The notes under the pieces are model-generated. The model ran no database searches. It was not told the origin of the DNA and saw only the letters and a program-made list of their open reading frames with translations. A stretch of 64,000 bases of DNA, from positions 41,348 through 105,347 of the forward strand of contig NZ_MKKH01000001.1 of the NCBI RefSeq assembly GCF_001942335.1, given 5' to 3'. Of this stretch, positions 1 to 10,737 are shown in pieces. Position 1 is the first letter of the stretch, and each line of letters starts with the position of its first letter. The DNA comes from Cellulosimicrobium sp. CUA-896 (GTDB taxonomy: Bacteria; Actinomycetota; Actinomycetes; Actinomycetales; Cellulomonadaceae). The translations under genes and the position numbers were made by a program.

Positions 1-63
1 CGTGGAGCGGGCGGTCGCTGTCGGGGGTGGGTCGAGCACGGCGGCCACGGGCGCTCCTCGGTC

Positions 64-95
64 GGTGGGAGCCGGGAGGCGACCCGGCTCCCACC
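64..95. terminator. hairpin terminator downstream of the NarL-type regulator
   Basis: Perfect 13-bp inverted repeat (arms 64-76 and 83-95) with a 6-base loop, lying about 70 bases beyond the stop of the minus-strand response regulator. There is no clear T tract, as is common in high-GC actinobacteria. Bases 1-165 hold no other convincing gene. Confidence 0.7.
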
Positions 96-165
96 AGTCT
101 CGAAACATCCCGTTCGCCCCGGTACGGGAGCGTCCCCCGAGCGGGGCGAGGCCAGCCGCCCGGCG

Positions 166-876
166 TCACTGGGGCGTTCCCCCGTCCGCGGGGCGGACCG
201 CCGTCGGGCCGTGCCGTTCAGGCTGGAGGTAGCGCAGCACGGCGAGCACGCGACGGTGGTCGCCGGAGTCGGGCGGAAGCCCGAGCTTGTTGAAGATCGA
301 CGTGACGTTCTTCTCCACGGCGCCGTAGGAGAGGAAGAGGGTCTCGGCGATGCCAGAGTTCGACCGGCCCTGCGCCATGAGCTCGAGGACCTCGGTCTCG
401 CGGGGCGTCAGGCGCGCGAGGCCGTCGTCGGCGCGCGAGGCGCCCATGAGCTGGCCGACGACCTCGGGGTCGAGCACGGTCTGGCCGGCGGCGATGCGGG
501 TCAGCGCGTCCAGGAACTCGCCGACGTCGGCCACCCGGTCCTTGAGCAGGTAGCCCACGCCGCGCGCGCCACCCGTGAGCAGCTCGCTCGCGAACCGCGT
601 CTCGACGTACTGCGAGAAGAGCAGGACGCCGAGGTCGGGGTGCGCGGCGCGCAGCGCGAGGGCGGCCCGCAGGCCCTCGTCGGTGAACGTGGGCGGCATC
701 CGGACGTCGAGGACCGCGACGTCGGGCAGCGCGCCCTCGGGCGCGAGGCCGGCGACCGCGGCGACCAGGGCGTCGCCGTCACCCACCGCGGCCACGACCT
801 CGTGCCCGCGTCGCGTGACGAGCGCGACCAGGCCGTCGCGCAGGATGGCCGAGTCCTCGGCGACGACGAGGCGCAC
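166..876 (-). CDS. NarL/LuxR-family response regulator
   Basis: Cytoplasmic transcription factor of 236 residues. An N-terminal receiver domain (about 1-120) shows the acidic pair near E7/D8, the phospho-acceptor D57 in VLDVRMPP and K112 in YLLKDR. A LuxR-type helix-turn-helix (about 155-215) begins LTPRETEVLELMAQG. The upstream minus-strand gene encodes a histidine kinase of the matching class, 98 bases away, so the two form a cognate pair. The stimulus cannot be read from the sequence. The second half of the HTH reads NVTSIFNKLGL, slightly divergent from the usual HVGRILAKLGA. The frame is intact, and a strong hairpin follows the stop. Confidence 0.9.
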   Translation of the reverse strand: MRLVVAEDSAILRDGLVALVTRRGHEVVAAVGDGDALVAAVAGLAPEGALPDVAVLDVRMPPTFTDEGLRAALALRAAHPDLGVLLFSQYVETRFASELLTGGARGVGYLLKDRVADVGEFLDALTRIAAGQTVLDPEVVGQLMGASRADDGLARLTPRETEVLELMAQGRSNSGIAETLFLSYGAVEKNVTSIFNKLGLPPDSGDHRRVLAVLRYLQPERHGPTAVRPADGGTPQ

Positions 877-974
877 GCGGTCTCCTTCAGGGGGTGCTGG
901 TCACGGTGGTCGAGCGGTGCCCGAGCGGCGCTCGAGCGCGTCGGGGCGTGGCGCGCGTCATCGTCGCACGCGCG

Positions 975-2470
975 TCAGACGCGGGCCAGGAGGGTCACGG
1001 TGACGACCGTCGGCCCACCGACGGGGCTGAGGAGCTCGAACGTCCCGTCGACCGACCGGACGCGCTCCGCGAGCCCCGCGAGGCCCGAGCGGTGCCCGTC
1101 CGGGCCGGGCCGCACGACGCGTGCACCGCCCTGGCCGTCGTCGCGCACGCGCAGGCGTACCCGGTCCCCCCGGGACCCGCGGCCGGCGCCGGCGCGCTGC
1201 CGCTCGACGAGGACGTAGACCCCGGTCGCGCGCGCGTGCTTGACCGCGTTGGTCACGAGCTCGGCGACGCAGAAGTACGCGATGGACTCGACCGCCGGGG
1301 CGAGGCGCCCCGAGGACTCGACCGCGGGATCGACGTCGACGGTCACGGGCAGGGGCGAGCGCGCCGCGAGCGTCTCGAGCGCGACGGCGAGCCCGTTGTC
1401 GAGCGCCGGCGGGTGGATGCCGCGCGCGAGCTCGCGCAGCTCGACGAGCGCCTCCTTCGTCGACGCGTGCGCCGTGTCGACGAGCGCGAGCGCGTCCGCC
1501 GGGTCGTCACCCGCGGCGAGCTGCTCCTTCGCCTCCCCCAGCTGCATGGCGACGGCCACGAGGCGCGCCTGCGTCCCGTCGTGCAGGTCGCGCTCGATGC
1601 GGCGCAGCGTGGCGTCCGCGTCCTCGACGGTCCGCCCGCGGGACTCCTCGAGGTCGGCGACGCGCAGGCTCGTGAGCGTCGGGGCGAGCAGCGCGACGGT
1701 GAGCACGCGGAACAGGGTCGCGAACCCGCGCGTCACGTGCGGCCACACCCACAGGAACAGCGCGCCGACGAGCACGAGGCCGAGCTGTCGCACCGGGGTG
1801 TCGACGTACCAGTCGACGCCGAGCTGGCGCCGCGGTGCCACGTGCCGTCGCCAGCCTGCTGCGCCGGGAGCCAGCGCGACCAGACCCAGTGCGTCATCCC
1901 GCCCAGCCCGACCGCCAGGAGCACCGTGCTCACCACGGCCGCCGCGATCGCGAGGGGGAAGGTGACGAGCAGGAAGGCGAGGGCGCGCCAGCCGGTCCCG
2001 TCCGCGAGACCGGACCACAGCGTGCGCCAGAACCCGCGAGGCCGGACGTACGGCGCCGGGGCCGTGACGTCCACGCTGAGCATCGTCCGCGCCATCGACC
2101 GGTACATCGCACCCCAGCCGCGCCCGCCGAGCACGAGCGCGGAGGACACGACCAGCCCGACGACCGTGGCGAGGATCCCGCCGGTGAACGACACGGTGAA
2201 GACCGTGTACGTGAAGCCGAACGGCGCGAGCACCAGCGCGAGCCAGAGGAAGCCGAACTCGCGCCACGTGACGCCCGCGAACGGGGCCCGCGCGAACGGC
2301 ACCGGCGCCCGGTGCACGGCGAACCGCGGGTCCGTCCGCGTCCCGGGCGCGCCCGCCCCCGCGAGCTCGGGCACGGTCCGGCCCGGGCCGCCGTCGGCGG
2401 TGCGCGGGCCCGACGGCGTGGTGCCGTCCGGGTCGGCGACGCTCGGCTGGTCAGGAGTCACGGCAGTCAT
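975..2470 (-). CDS. sensor histidine kinase, PF13796-type sensor plus NarL-type kinase core (frame break)
   Basis: Membrane sensor kinase, about 498 residues once one frame break is bridged. The start is ATG at 2470 ([10 protein letters not shown]). An N-terminal hydrophobic sensor region with several membrane segments ([35 protein letters not shown] and others) resembles the actinobacterial putative-sensor domain. It is followed by the dimerisation/phosphoacceptor motif [14 protein letters not shown] and a C-terminal HATPase with the N-box [10 protein letters not shown] and the glycine-rich loop DDGQGG. The frame breaks near 1826: restoring one G in a GG run (GCGCC[C]AGCTC on the coding strand) joins the two halves seamlessly. 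It pairs with the downstream response regulator. The ligand is unknown. Confidence 0.85.
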
Positions 2471-2521
2471 GGTGCCAGTGTCCTGACGCGCGGACCGGCG
2501 GCGCCAGGGTGCCTGCCGCCG

Positions 2522-2551
2522 GGCCGCACGGGGGACGTCCCCCGTGCGGCC
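2522..2551. terminator. 30-bp perfect palindrome between ahcY and the sensor kinase
   Basis: Two 15-base arms (2522-2536 and 2537-2551) are perfectly complementary with no spacer. It lies just beyond the ahcY stop codon and 52 bases upstream of the kinase start. Most likely it is the intrinsic terminator of ahcY, although an operator role for the kinase gene is possible. Confidence 0.75.
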
Positions 2552-2567
2552 GCGGCGGCGCACGGAC

Positions 2568-4154
<1,587 letters not shown>

Positions 4155-4685
4155 GGGTCCTCCTGTGCTGGGTGCTCACGGTTGCTGCGCTGGGGGCTCC
4201 CGTCCGCGCCGTCGTCCGCGTGTGCCGGCCGACCCTCCCAGGGTACCGAGCGGCCCGTGGCGGCCCCGATACCGGTCCGGGTGAGGACGAGGTGACGTCG
4301 ATCTCGCGAGTGCGCGCAGTAACACGATTCCTTGACCCGATCAATGTCACGAAGCCGTAACGATCGCCTATCCGCCGTGACGCTTGCGGTTTCAACGATC
4401 CTGGGTCAAGGATCGTCCTGGAATCGGCCCTCAGCGCGGGGTCCTCGGTAGAAATTTCCCCTCGTTTGCTGCAAGGTGCTGGGCGAACCGATGGAGATCG
4501 GATCAGTGTGAGGTCCCGCCGGCGCCCGACCCGGGTGCCCGCCGGACGAGCAGCCCCCGAGGCCGCCGTCCCCGCGCCGCAGGACCTCGGCCTCACCGCC
4601 GTCGACGGCCCCCGGACCGGGGTGGCGTCTGCCCGTACGGCGGTGTGCCGCTGGTCCACGGACGGAAGGTGGCGACACCCACCGC
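4155..4685. other. 531-base divergent intergenic region between ahcY and proV with inverted repeats
   Basis: No convincing gene. It is visibly more AT-rich than its surroundings around 4310-4480 and must carry the promoters for both ahcY (minus) and proV (plus). CCTTGACCC at 4330-4338 is matched by its complement GGGTCAAGG at 4403-4411. The latter sits inside GATCCT-N6-AGGATC (4397-4414). The repeats look like operator half-sites or a hairpin. No SAH riboswitch fold could be recognised by eye. Confidence 0.5.
4397..4414. promoter_or_regulatory. palindrome GATCCT-N6-AGGATC, candidate operator
   Basis: Perfect 6+6 inverted repeat centred on GGGTCA. The sequence GGGTCAAGG within it is repeated inverted at 4330-4338, about 65 bases away. 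The position, about 270 bases before the proV start and 240 bases before ahcY, suits binding by a regulator of either gene. Function is inferred from symmetry only. Confidence 0.4.
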
Positions 4686-6045
4686 ATGACTGCACTCAGT
4701 ACATCCCGCCGGCGGACGCCGCCGGCCCCGCCGGCGTCGACGACGCCGGCCGGACCGAGCGCGGGACCGCGCTCTCGGTCCGCGACGTCTACAAGGTCTT
4801 CGGCCGCAAGCCGCTCGACGCGGTCCGGCGCCTCGAGCAGGGTGCCTCCCGCGACGACGTGAAGCAGCTCGGCACCGCCGCGGTGATCGACGCGAGCTTC
4901 GACGTGAAGCAGGGCGAGATCTTCGTCGTCATGGGCCTGTCGGGCTCCGGCAAGTCGACGCTCATCCGCATGCTCAACGGCCTGTGGAAGCCGACGTCGG
5001 GGCACGTCATGCTCGGCGACGCCGACCTCGCGGCCGTCGACGCCAAGGAGCTCCGCGAGCTGCGGCGCCAGCGCGTGAGCATGGTGTTCCAGCACTTCGC
5101 GCTCCTGCCGCACCGCACGGTTCGCGACAACGCCGCGTACCCGCTGGAGATCCAGGGCGTCGGCAAGGCCGAGCGCCGCGAGAAGGCGCAGCGCGCCCTC
5201 GAGCTCGTCGGCCTCGGCGGCTGGGAGGACTCCCTGCCGTCGCAGCTGTCCGGCGGCATGCGCCAGCGCGTGGGCCTCGCCCGTGCGCTCGCCGCCGACA
5301 CCGACGTGCTGCTCATGGACGAGGCGTTCAGCGCGCTCGACCCGCTGATCCGCCGCGAGATGCAGGAGCAGCTCCTCGAGCTCCAGCAGACGCTCGGCAA
5401 GACGATCGTCTTCATCACGCACGACCTCAACGAGGCGATGCACCTCGGCGACCGCATCGCCGTGATGCGCGACGGCCGCATCGTGCAGATCGGCACCGCC
5501 GAGCAGATCCTCTCGGACCCCGCGAACGACTACGCCGCCCAGTTCGTGGCCGACGTCGACCGCACGCGCGTCCTGACCGCCTCGTCGGTCATGGTCCGCC
5601 CTGCGGTCGTCGTGCCGATGGGCGGCGGTCCGCGCCAGGCCAGCCGCACCATGCGCGAGGCGCAGGTGTCGGCGCGTACGTCGTCGACCGCCAGCGGCGC
5701 CTCCAGGGCGTCGTGCGGGACGACGACGCCGTCGCGGCGATCAAGGCCGGCAAGGAGTCGCTCGAGGGGATCGTGCGCGACGGCGTCACGCCCGTCTCGC
5801 CCGAGACGCCCCTCGCCGAGATCTTCGCGCCCGCCGCGGAGTCGCCCCTGCCCGTGGCCGTGACCGACGAGGAGGGTCGTCTCGTCGGCGTCGTGCCCCG
5901 CGTCACGCTCCTCGAGGCCATGGTGCCCGGCGACCAGCCCCGCACCGGCGAGATCGACCTGTCGACGACCGGCACCTCGACCGGCACCGCGGACGGGGCC
6001 GCCGCCGACCACGACGGCACGACGACCGAGGGAGGTGCGGCATGA
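4686..6045 (+). CDS. proV: glycine betaine/proline ABC transporter ATP-binding protein (two frame breaks)
   Basis: Cytoplasmic ATPase of a quaternary-amine importer, about 453 residues after correction. Walker A GLSGSGKSTL, Q-loop VFQHFALLPHRTV, signature LSGGMRQRVGLARAL, Walker B VLLMDEAFSALDP and switch FITHDLNEAMHLGD are all present. The C-terminal CBS-like region (GAYVVDRQRRLQGVV onward) is the ProV/OpuAA-type ionic-strength module. I chose ATG at 4686 because restoring one C at 4705-4707 gives MTALSTSPPADAAG, which reads straight into the conserved YKVFGRKP. A second break at 5671-5672 (TCGG[G]CGCG) restores the CBS region. Its stop overlaps the proW start as ATGA, so proVW are translationally coupled. 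Confidence 0.92.
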
Positions 6046-6911
6046 CCGACACCCTCGTCCCCCGTATCCCCCTCGGCCAGTGGGTCGAGGCGTTCATCGA
6101 CTGGATGACCGCGACCTTCCGGGTTGTGTTCGACCTCATCAAGGACGTCCTCGGCGGCGTCTACGAGTTCCTCGAGACGATCCTCACCAGCCCGCCCTTC
6201 TGGGTCGTCGCGATCGTGCTCGCCGCGCTCGCGCTCCTGGCCAAGGGCTGGAAGCTCGCCGTCGGGTCGCTCGCCGGGTTCGTCGTCATCGCCGGCGTCA
6301 ACATGTGGGGCGCCGCGATGGAGACCCTCGCGCTGGTGCTCGTCGCCACCCTCATCGCCCTCGCGATCGCGATCCCGCTCGGCATCTGGGCCGCCCGGAA
6401 CGACAACGTGTCGCGGGTCGTGCGCCCGGTCCTCGACTTCATGCAGACCATGCCGGCGTTCGTCTACCTCATCCCCACGGTCGTCATCTTCCTCACCGGA
6501 CCGGTGCCCGGGATCATCGCGACCATCGTGTTCGCGCTCGCCCCCGGCGTGCGGTTCACCGAGCTCGGCATCCGCCAGGTCGACAAGGAGGTGGTCGAGG
6601 CCGGCAAGGCGTTCGGCTCCACGCCAGGTCGCATCCTCCGGCAGATCCAGCTCCCCCTCGCGCTGCCGACGATCATGGCGGGCGTCAACCAGGTCATCAT
6701 GCTCGCGCTGTCGATGGTCGTGCTCGCCGGGCTCGTCGGCTCCGGCGGTCTCGGTGAGGACGTCGTCGCCGCCCTCCAGCGCGTGGACGTCGCCCTCGGC
6801 TTCGAGGCCGGCATCGCGGTCGTCATCCTCGCGATGTTCCTCGACCGCGTGACCTCGGCGCTCGGCGAGCGCGCCCCCGTCTCCCGGGCCCTCGCCGCCA
6901 CGCGCGGCTGA
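6042..6911 (+). CDS. proW: glycine betaine/proline ABC transporter permease
   Basis: Integral membrane permease of 289 residues. An N-terminal amphipathic stretch (about 10-45) is followed by five or six membrane segments, including FWVVAIVLAALALLA and LALVLVATLIALAIAIPLGIW. The BPD-type coupling-loop motif EAGKAFGSTPGRILRQIQLPLALPTI (near 185-210) contacts ProV. FVYLIPTVVIF and ALSMVVLAGLVGSGGLGEDV are typical of the ProW/OpuAB family. The start overlaps proV by four bases (ATGA), and proX follows 110 bases later. The protein should import osmoprotectants such as glycine betaine; the exact substrate is set by ProX and is not provable here. Confidence 0.94.
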   Translation: MTDTLVPRIPLGQWVEAFIDWMTATFRVVFDLIKDVLGGVYEFLETILTSPPFWVVAIVLAALALLAKGWKLAVGSLAGFVVIAGVNMWGAAMETLALVLVATLIALAIAIPLGIWAARNDNVSRVVRPVLDFMQTMPAFVYLIPTVVIFLTGPVPGIIATIVFALAPGVRFTELGIRQVDKEVVEAGKAFGSTPGRILRQIQLPLALPTIMAGVNQVIMLALSMVVLAGLVGSGGLGEDVVAALQRVDVALGFEAGIAVVILAMFLDRVTSALGERAPVSRALAATRG

Positions 6912-7021
6912 GCTCGGCACGCACCGCTGAACGGACGGGCCACCGCGCCCGACACCCCGCCCGGCGCACCGCCACCGGGCACCACCCACCGGGCCCGCCC
7001 CCGGGCCCCAGGAAGGAACCC

Positions 7022-7978
7022 ATGATCCCCGCACGCACCACCGCCCGCACCACCCGCACGCGCCGCGGCGCCGTCGTGGCGGCCTTGCTCGCCCTCGGGC
7101 TCGGCCTGAGCGCCTGCGCCTCCGACACCGACACCGGCGAGACGGAGACCGGCGACGAGTCGGCCGCCGCGTCCGAGGACGAGACCGAGGTCTCGATCGG
7201 CATCCCGTCCGGCTGGGACGAGGGCATCGCCGTCTCCCACCTGTGGACCGCCATCCTGGAGGACGAGGGCTACACGGTCGACTCGCAGACGGCCGACGTC
7301 GGCGTGATCTACACCGGCCTCGCCGGCGGCGACTTCGACGTCACCTTCGACGTCTGGCTGCCCTACACCCACGCCTCCTACCTCGAGGAGTACGGCGAGG
7401 AGGTCACCGACCTCGGCCACTGGTACGACGACGCCAAGCTCACCATCGCGGTGAACGAGGACTCCCCCGCCCAGTCGCTCGAGGACCTCGCCGGGATGGC
7501 CGACGAGTACGGCAACAAGCTCGTCGGCATCGAGGCCGGTGCCGGCCTGACCCAGATCACCCAGGACGAGGTCATCCCGACCTACGGCCTGGAGGGCATG
7601 GACTACTCGATCTCCTCGACGCCCGCGATGCTCGCCGAGCTCAAGGGCGCGACCGACGCCGGCGAGAACGTCGCCGTGACGCTGTGGCGCCCGCACTGGG
7701 CCTACGACGAGTTCCCGATCCGCGACCTCGAGGACCCCGAGGGCGCGCTCGGCGACGCCGAGGAGATCCACGTCTGGGGCACGTCCGACTTCGAGGAGCG
7801 CTACCCGACGCTGACGAAGCTCATCGGCGCGTTCGAGCTGGACGACGAGCAGCTGTTCTCGCTCGAGAACATGATGTTCAACTCCGACGAGTACGCGGAC
7901 GAGCAGGCCGCCGTGGACGCCTGGCTCGAGGAGAACCCGACGTTCGTCGACGACCTCAAGGAGGCCGCGGGCGTCTGA
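7022..7978 (+). CDS. proX: glycine betaine-type substrate-binding lipoprotein
   Basis: Lipid-anchored extracellular binding protein of 318 residues, OpuAC family. The signal peptide is Arg-rich at its start, has a core VVAALLALGLG and ends in the lipobox LSAC (C32). An acidic linker to about residue 55 is followed by the ligand-binding domain IGIPSGWDEGIAVSHLW, TFDVWLPYTHASYLEEYG and TLWRPHWAYDEF. The clustered tryptophans in the last motifs are what an aromatic cage for quaternary ammonium groups would need. AGGAAGGA lies just before the ATG. This is the third gene of proVWX, and a strong terminator hairpin follows. Confidence 0.93.
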   Translation: MIPARTTARTTRTRRGAVVAALLALGLGLSACASDTDTGETETGDESAAASEDETEVSIGIPSGWDEGIAVSHLWTAILEDEGYTVDSQTADVGVIYTGLAGGDFDVTFDVWLPYTHASYLEEYGEEVTDLGHWYDDAKLTIAVNEDSPAQSLEDLAGMADEYGNKLVGIEAGAGLTQITQDEVIPTYGLEGMDYSISSTPAMLAELKGATDAGENVAVTLWRPHWAYDEFPIRDLEDPEGALGDAEEIHVWGTSDFEERYPTLTKLIGAFELDDEQLFSLENMMFNSDEYADEQAAVDAWLEENPTFVDDLKEAAGV

Positions 7979-8073
7979 CCCGCGAGCGGCGGCGCCCGGT
8001 CCGGCGTGCCGCTCGTGCGGCTGCGGTCCATCGGTTCGCCGCAGCCACCAGGGCACCGCACGGTGCCCGACGG

Positions 8074-8106
8074 CGAAGGCCGGCTCCCCGCGGGGAGCGG
8101 CCTTCG
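8074..8106. terminator. terminator hairpin between convergent proX and the Trm112-like gene
   Basis: Outer arms CGAAGGCC (8074-8081) and GGCCTTCG (8099-8106) enclose a second perfect 7-bp stem, GCTCCCC/GGGGAGC, with one bulged G. It sits in the gap between two convergent genes, so it probably stops transcription from both sides. Confidence 0.8.
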
Positions 8107-8182
8107 TCCGTTCCGGTTCGTGCGTGCCGGTTCGTGCGTGCCGAGGACGGGCGCCCAGGGCCACGCCGACGCGCCGGACCCC

Positions 8183-8371
8183 TCAGAGCGGGCGCGCGTC
8201 GTCCTCCAGGAGGACGGGGATGCCGTCGCGCACCGGGTACGCGAGCGGGCGGCCCGGGTCGGTCGAGTGCAGCTCGGGCGCGCCGTCCGGTCCCGTGCCG
8301 TCGACGAGCGTCGCGCCCGTGACGGGGCAGCGCAACGCCTCGCGCACCCAGGGGTCGATCTGCAGGCTCAT
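8183..8371 (-). CDS. Trm112-family small protein
   Basis: A 62-residue protein with the Trm112 pattern: LRCPVTGATLVDG near residues 13-25 and AYPVRDGIPVLLEDDARPL at the C terminus. Members of this family bind and stabilise methyltransferases or act as small zinc-binding partners; here only one cysteine (C15) remains, so a zinc site is unlikely. The ATG at 8371 overlaps the manB stop (ATGA), so the two are translationally coupled. In Actinobacteria this small gene commonly follows manB. The exact partner is unknown. Confidence 0.8.
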   Translation of the reverse strand: MSLQIDPWVREALRCPVTGATLVDGTGPDGAPELHSTDPGRPLAYPVRDGIPVLLEDDARPL

Positions 8372-9843
8372 GCTCGCTCCTCGGTCGGGGTGGATGTCCC
8401 GCGCACGAGCGACAGGACGTCGTCGCGCACCTTCTCCATGATGTCCTGGTCCGCGGCCTCGACGTTGAGCCGCAGCAGCGGCTCGGTGTTGGACGCGCGC
8501 AGGTTGAACCACCACTGCGGGTGGGAGGCCCAGTGCGAGACCGTCAGCCCGTCGAGCTCGTCCACCTCGACCGGTCCCGCGCCCTGCTGGGTCACGTATG
8601 CCTCGACCACACGCGCGCGGGCGGCGGGGACGTCGGCCACCGTCGAGTTGATCTCGCCGGACGCCACGTACGGCTCGTACATCTCCGCCACGGCCGACAG
8701 CGGGTGCGGCTGCGTGCCGAGCGCCGCGAGCACGTGCATCGCGGCGAGCATGCCCGTGTCGGCGAAGAAGAAGTCACGGAAGTAGTAGTGGGCGCTGTGC
8801 TCGCCCCCGAACACGGCGTCGTGCTCCGCCATCTGCGCCTTGATGAACGAGTGCCCCACGCGCGTGCGCACGGTGCGCGCACCGGCGGCGTCGAGGAAGT
8901 CGGGGACCGCGCGCGACGTGATGAGGTTGTGGATGACGACGGGTGCCCCGGCACCCTCCTTCTCCAGCTCCTTGCCGACCTCGCGCAGCCCCACCAGGGC
9001 GGTGATCGCCGACGGCGACACCGGGTCGCCGTGCTCGTCGACGACGAAGCAGCGGTCGGCGTCGCCGTCGAACGCGAGGCCGAGATCGGCGTCGTGCTCG
9101 ACGACCGCCGCCTGCAGGTCGCGCAGGTTCTCCGGGTCGAGCGGGTTCGCCTCGTGGTTCGGGAACGTGCCGTCGAGCTCGAAGTACAGCGGCACGACGT
9201 CGAGCGGCAGCGCGGGCAGCCCCGCGCCCGTGCCGAGCACCGCCGGGACGGTGTGCCCGCCCATGCCGTTGCCGGCGTCGACCACGACCTTGAGCGGACG
9301 GATGCCGGACAGGTCCACGAGGGCGCGCAGGAACGCCGCGTAGTCGGCGAGCATGTCGTGGTCGCGGACTGCTCCGGGGCTGTCGGTGGCGGCGGGCAGG
9401 CCGTCGTCGAGGAACTGCTCGGCGAGACGACGGACCTCGGCCAGCCCCGAGTCCTGGCCCACCGGGCGCGCACCCGCACGGCACAGCTTGATGCCGTTGT
9501 ACGCGGCCGGGTTGTGGCTCGCCGTGAACATCGCGCCCGGCACGCCCAGCACGCCCGACGCGTGGTACAGCCCGTCCGTCGAGCAGAGCCCGATGCGCGT
9601 CAGGTCCACGCCCGCGTCCGTGAGGCCCGCGGCGAACGCGTCGACCAGCGCCGGGCCCGAGTCGCGCATGTCGTGCCCGACGACGGCGCGCGGTCGCGCG
9701 GGCGCGTCACCCGTCGGTGCCTCGGGGAGCACGACGGCGTGCGCGAACGCCGCGCCGATGGCCCGCGCCACCTCCGGGTTCAGCTGGTCCGGGACCGTGC
9801 CGCGGACGTCGTACGCCTTGATGAGGTGGGAGAGGTCGCTCAC
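8368..9843 (-). CDS. manB: phosphomannomutase/phosphoglucomutase
   Basis: Cytoplasmic hexose-phosphate mutase of 491 residues, which interconverts sugar 6-phosphate and 1-phosphate and so supplies GDP-mannose or UDP-glucose precursors. The four expected sites are visible: phosphoserine loop FTASHNPAAYNGIK (near 110), metal loop FDGDADRCFVVDE (near 257), sugar loop GGEHSAHYYFRD (near 345) and phosphate-binding RASNTEPLLRLNVEA near the C terminus. It starts with GTG at 9843. TAGTCT lies six bases upstream on the coding strand, so it probably makes a leaderless message. It is coupled to the Trm112-like gene. Mannose versus glucose specificity cannot be told from sequence. Confidence 0.93.
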   Translation of the reverse strand: MSDLSHLIKAYDVRGTVPDQLNPEVARAIGAAFAHAVVLPEAPTGDAPARPRAVVGHDMRDSGPALVDAFAAGLTDAGVDLTRIGLCSTDGLYHASGVLGVPGAMFTASHNPAAYNGIKLCRAGARPVGQDSGLAEVRRLAEQFLDDGLPAATDSPGAVRDHDMLADYAAFLRALVDLSGIRPLKVVVDAGNGMGGHTVPAVLGTGAGLPALPLDVVPLYFELDGTFPNHEANPLDPENLRDLQAAVVEHDADLGLAFDGDADRCFVVDEHGDPVSPSAITALVGLREVGKELEKEGAGAPVVIHNLITSRAVPDFLDAAGARTVRTRVGHSFIKAQMAEHDAVFGGEHSAHYYFRDFFFADTGMLAAMHVLAALGTQPHPLSAVAEMYEPYVASGEINSTVADVPAARARVVEAYVTQQGAGPVEVDELDGLTVSHWASHPQWWFNLRASNTEPLLRLNVEAADQDIMEKVRDDVLSLVRGTSTPTEERA

Positions 9844-9849
9844 CCGGTC

Positions 9850-9855
9850 AGACTA
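9850..9855 (-). promoter_or_regulatory. -10 box TAGTCT for leaderless manB
   Basis: TAGTCT on the minus strand is followed by six bases and then the manB GTG. The spacing places transcription start at or next to the start codon. It is one of many such arrangements in this window. Confidence 0.55.
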
Positions 9856-9903
9856 CCGACCCGCCGCAGACACACCGCCGACGACGGGTCCTCGACACAC
9901 CGC

Positions 9904-9924
9904 TCGAGGAGACAGGCTCCTCGA
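9904..9924. promoter_or_regulatory. perfect 8-bp inverted repeat upstream of the amidase cassette
   Basis: TCGAGGAG (9904-9911) and CTCCTCGA (9917-9924) flank a 5-base spacer in the divergent gap between manB and the amidase. It could be a regulator-binding palindrome for the cassette or a boundary hairpin. There is no direct evidence of which. Confidence 0.4.
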
Positions 9925-9984
9925 ACGACGGAGTGCATAGTTCCCGTAGCCCTACCGACCCGACCTGCCCTGGAGCTGACAAAG

Positions 9985-10737
9985 GTGGCGCTATACCCCG
10001 CCGCGGTGCTCAAGCTGATCCCGCACGCCAACCAGCGTCTGGCATCGCTGCGCAACCGGGTCAACCTGCACACCGCCGTCACGGATGCCCAGTCGCTGTA
10101 CCCCTACTTCTCCCGACCGGGGAACCCCTGCTCGCACTTCTACGTGCGCGAGGACGGGGTCGTCGAGCAGTACATCGACACGAAGTACTACTCGGCCGCC
10201 GATTACCAGGGCAACGACGCGACCGTGTCGATCGAGACGTGGGACGGGTACGGCCGGCTCTGGACGAGCGGCCAGCCGCCCGCCTGGACGCCCCCGCAGG
10301 TCACCTCGCTCGGCAGGCTCTGCCGGTGGATCCTCCAGAGCCATCGCTCGATCCCGCCCCGCCTCGCCGAGGACTCCGTGCCTGGGCCCTCGTCCTTCGG
10401 CATCTCCTCGCACCGGCTGGGCGTCGACCCCTGGCGCCACCCGGACGGCATGCGCTACTCGACGGCCTACGGGAAGGTCTGTCCGGGAGACCGCCGTATC
10501 GCCCAGATCCCCACGATCCTCGCTGCAGTCCAGCAGGACCAGACCCTCAAGGAGGTCGATGACATGCTCATCATCCGTCGGCAGAGCGATGGCGCCTCGT
10601 TCATCGTGATCGGAGGACGCGGCGCGCGCATCGCGAACACCACCGATCTGCAGGAGTACCGCTCCGCCGGTATCCAGACCGTCAACCTCACCGACAGCGG
10701 CTATTCCGCGGCACAGGCGCGGTATCTCAACTCATGA
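9985..10737 (+). CDS. N-acetylmuramoyl-L-alanine amidase (Amidase_2/PGRP type), endolysin-like
   Basis: A protein of 250 residues from GTG 9985. The amidase fold is recognisable from residues about 15 to 175: NLHTAVTDAQSLYPYF, CSHFYVREDGVVEQYI, TVSIETWDGYG, FGISSHRLGVDPWRHP and YGKVCPGDRR. The histidines in HTA and SSHR and the CPGD cysteine match the usual zinc-site arrangement. It should cut the MurNAc-L-Ala amide bond of peptidoglycan. A C-terminal segment (IIRRQSDGASFIVIGGRGAR onward) resembles the tail of actinophage endolysins. There is no signal peptide, which also fits a phage-type lysin. The stop overlaps the next gene as ATGA. The cassette interrupts the usual manB-DUF3499 neighbourhood and is a likely acquisition. 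Confidence 0.8.
   Translation: MALYPAAVLKLIPHANQRLASLRNRVNLHTAVTDAQSLYPYFSRPGNPCSHFYVREDGVVEQYIDTKYYSAADYQGNDATVSIETWDGYGRLWTSGQPPAWTPPQVTSLGRLCRWILQSHRSIPPRLAEDSVPGPSSFGISSHRLGVDPWRHPDGMRYSTAYGKVCPGDRRIAQIPTILAAVQQDQTLKEVDDMLIIRRQSDGASFIVIGGRGARIANTTDLQEYRSAGIQTVNLTDSGYSAAQARYLNS

Noticed and set aside
4155..4685. SAH or SAM riboswitch before ahcY
   Set aside because: The ahcY leader shows a normal ribosome site but I could not recognise the conserved core of a known SAH/SAM aptamer by eye. A covariance search would settle it.
8521..9980. Plus-strand open frame antisense to manB and continuous with the amidase frame
   Set aside because: The manB strand has all catalytic motifs. The amidase sequence only becomes family-like from about 9985, so the upstream part is a shadow.
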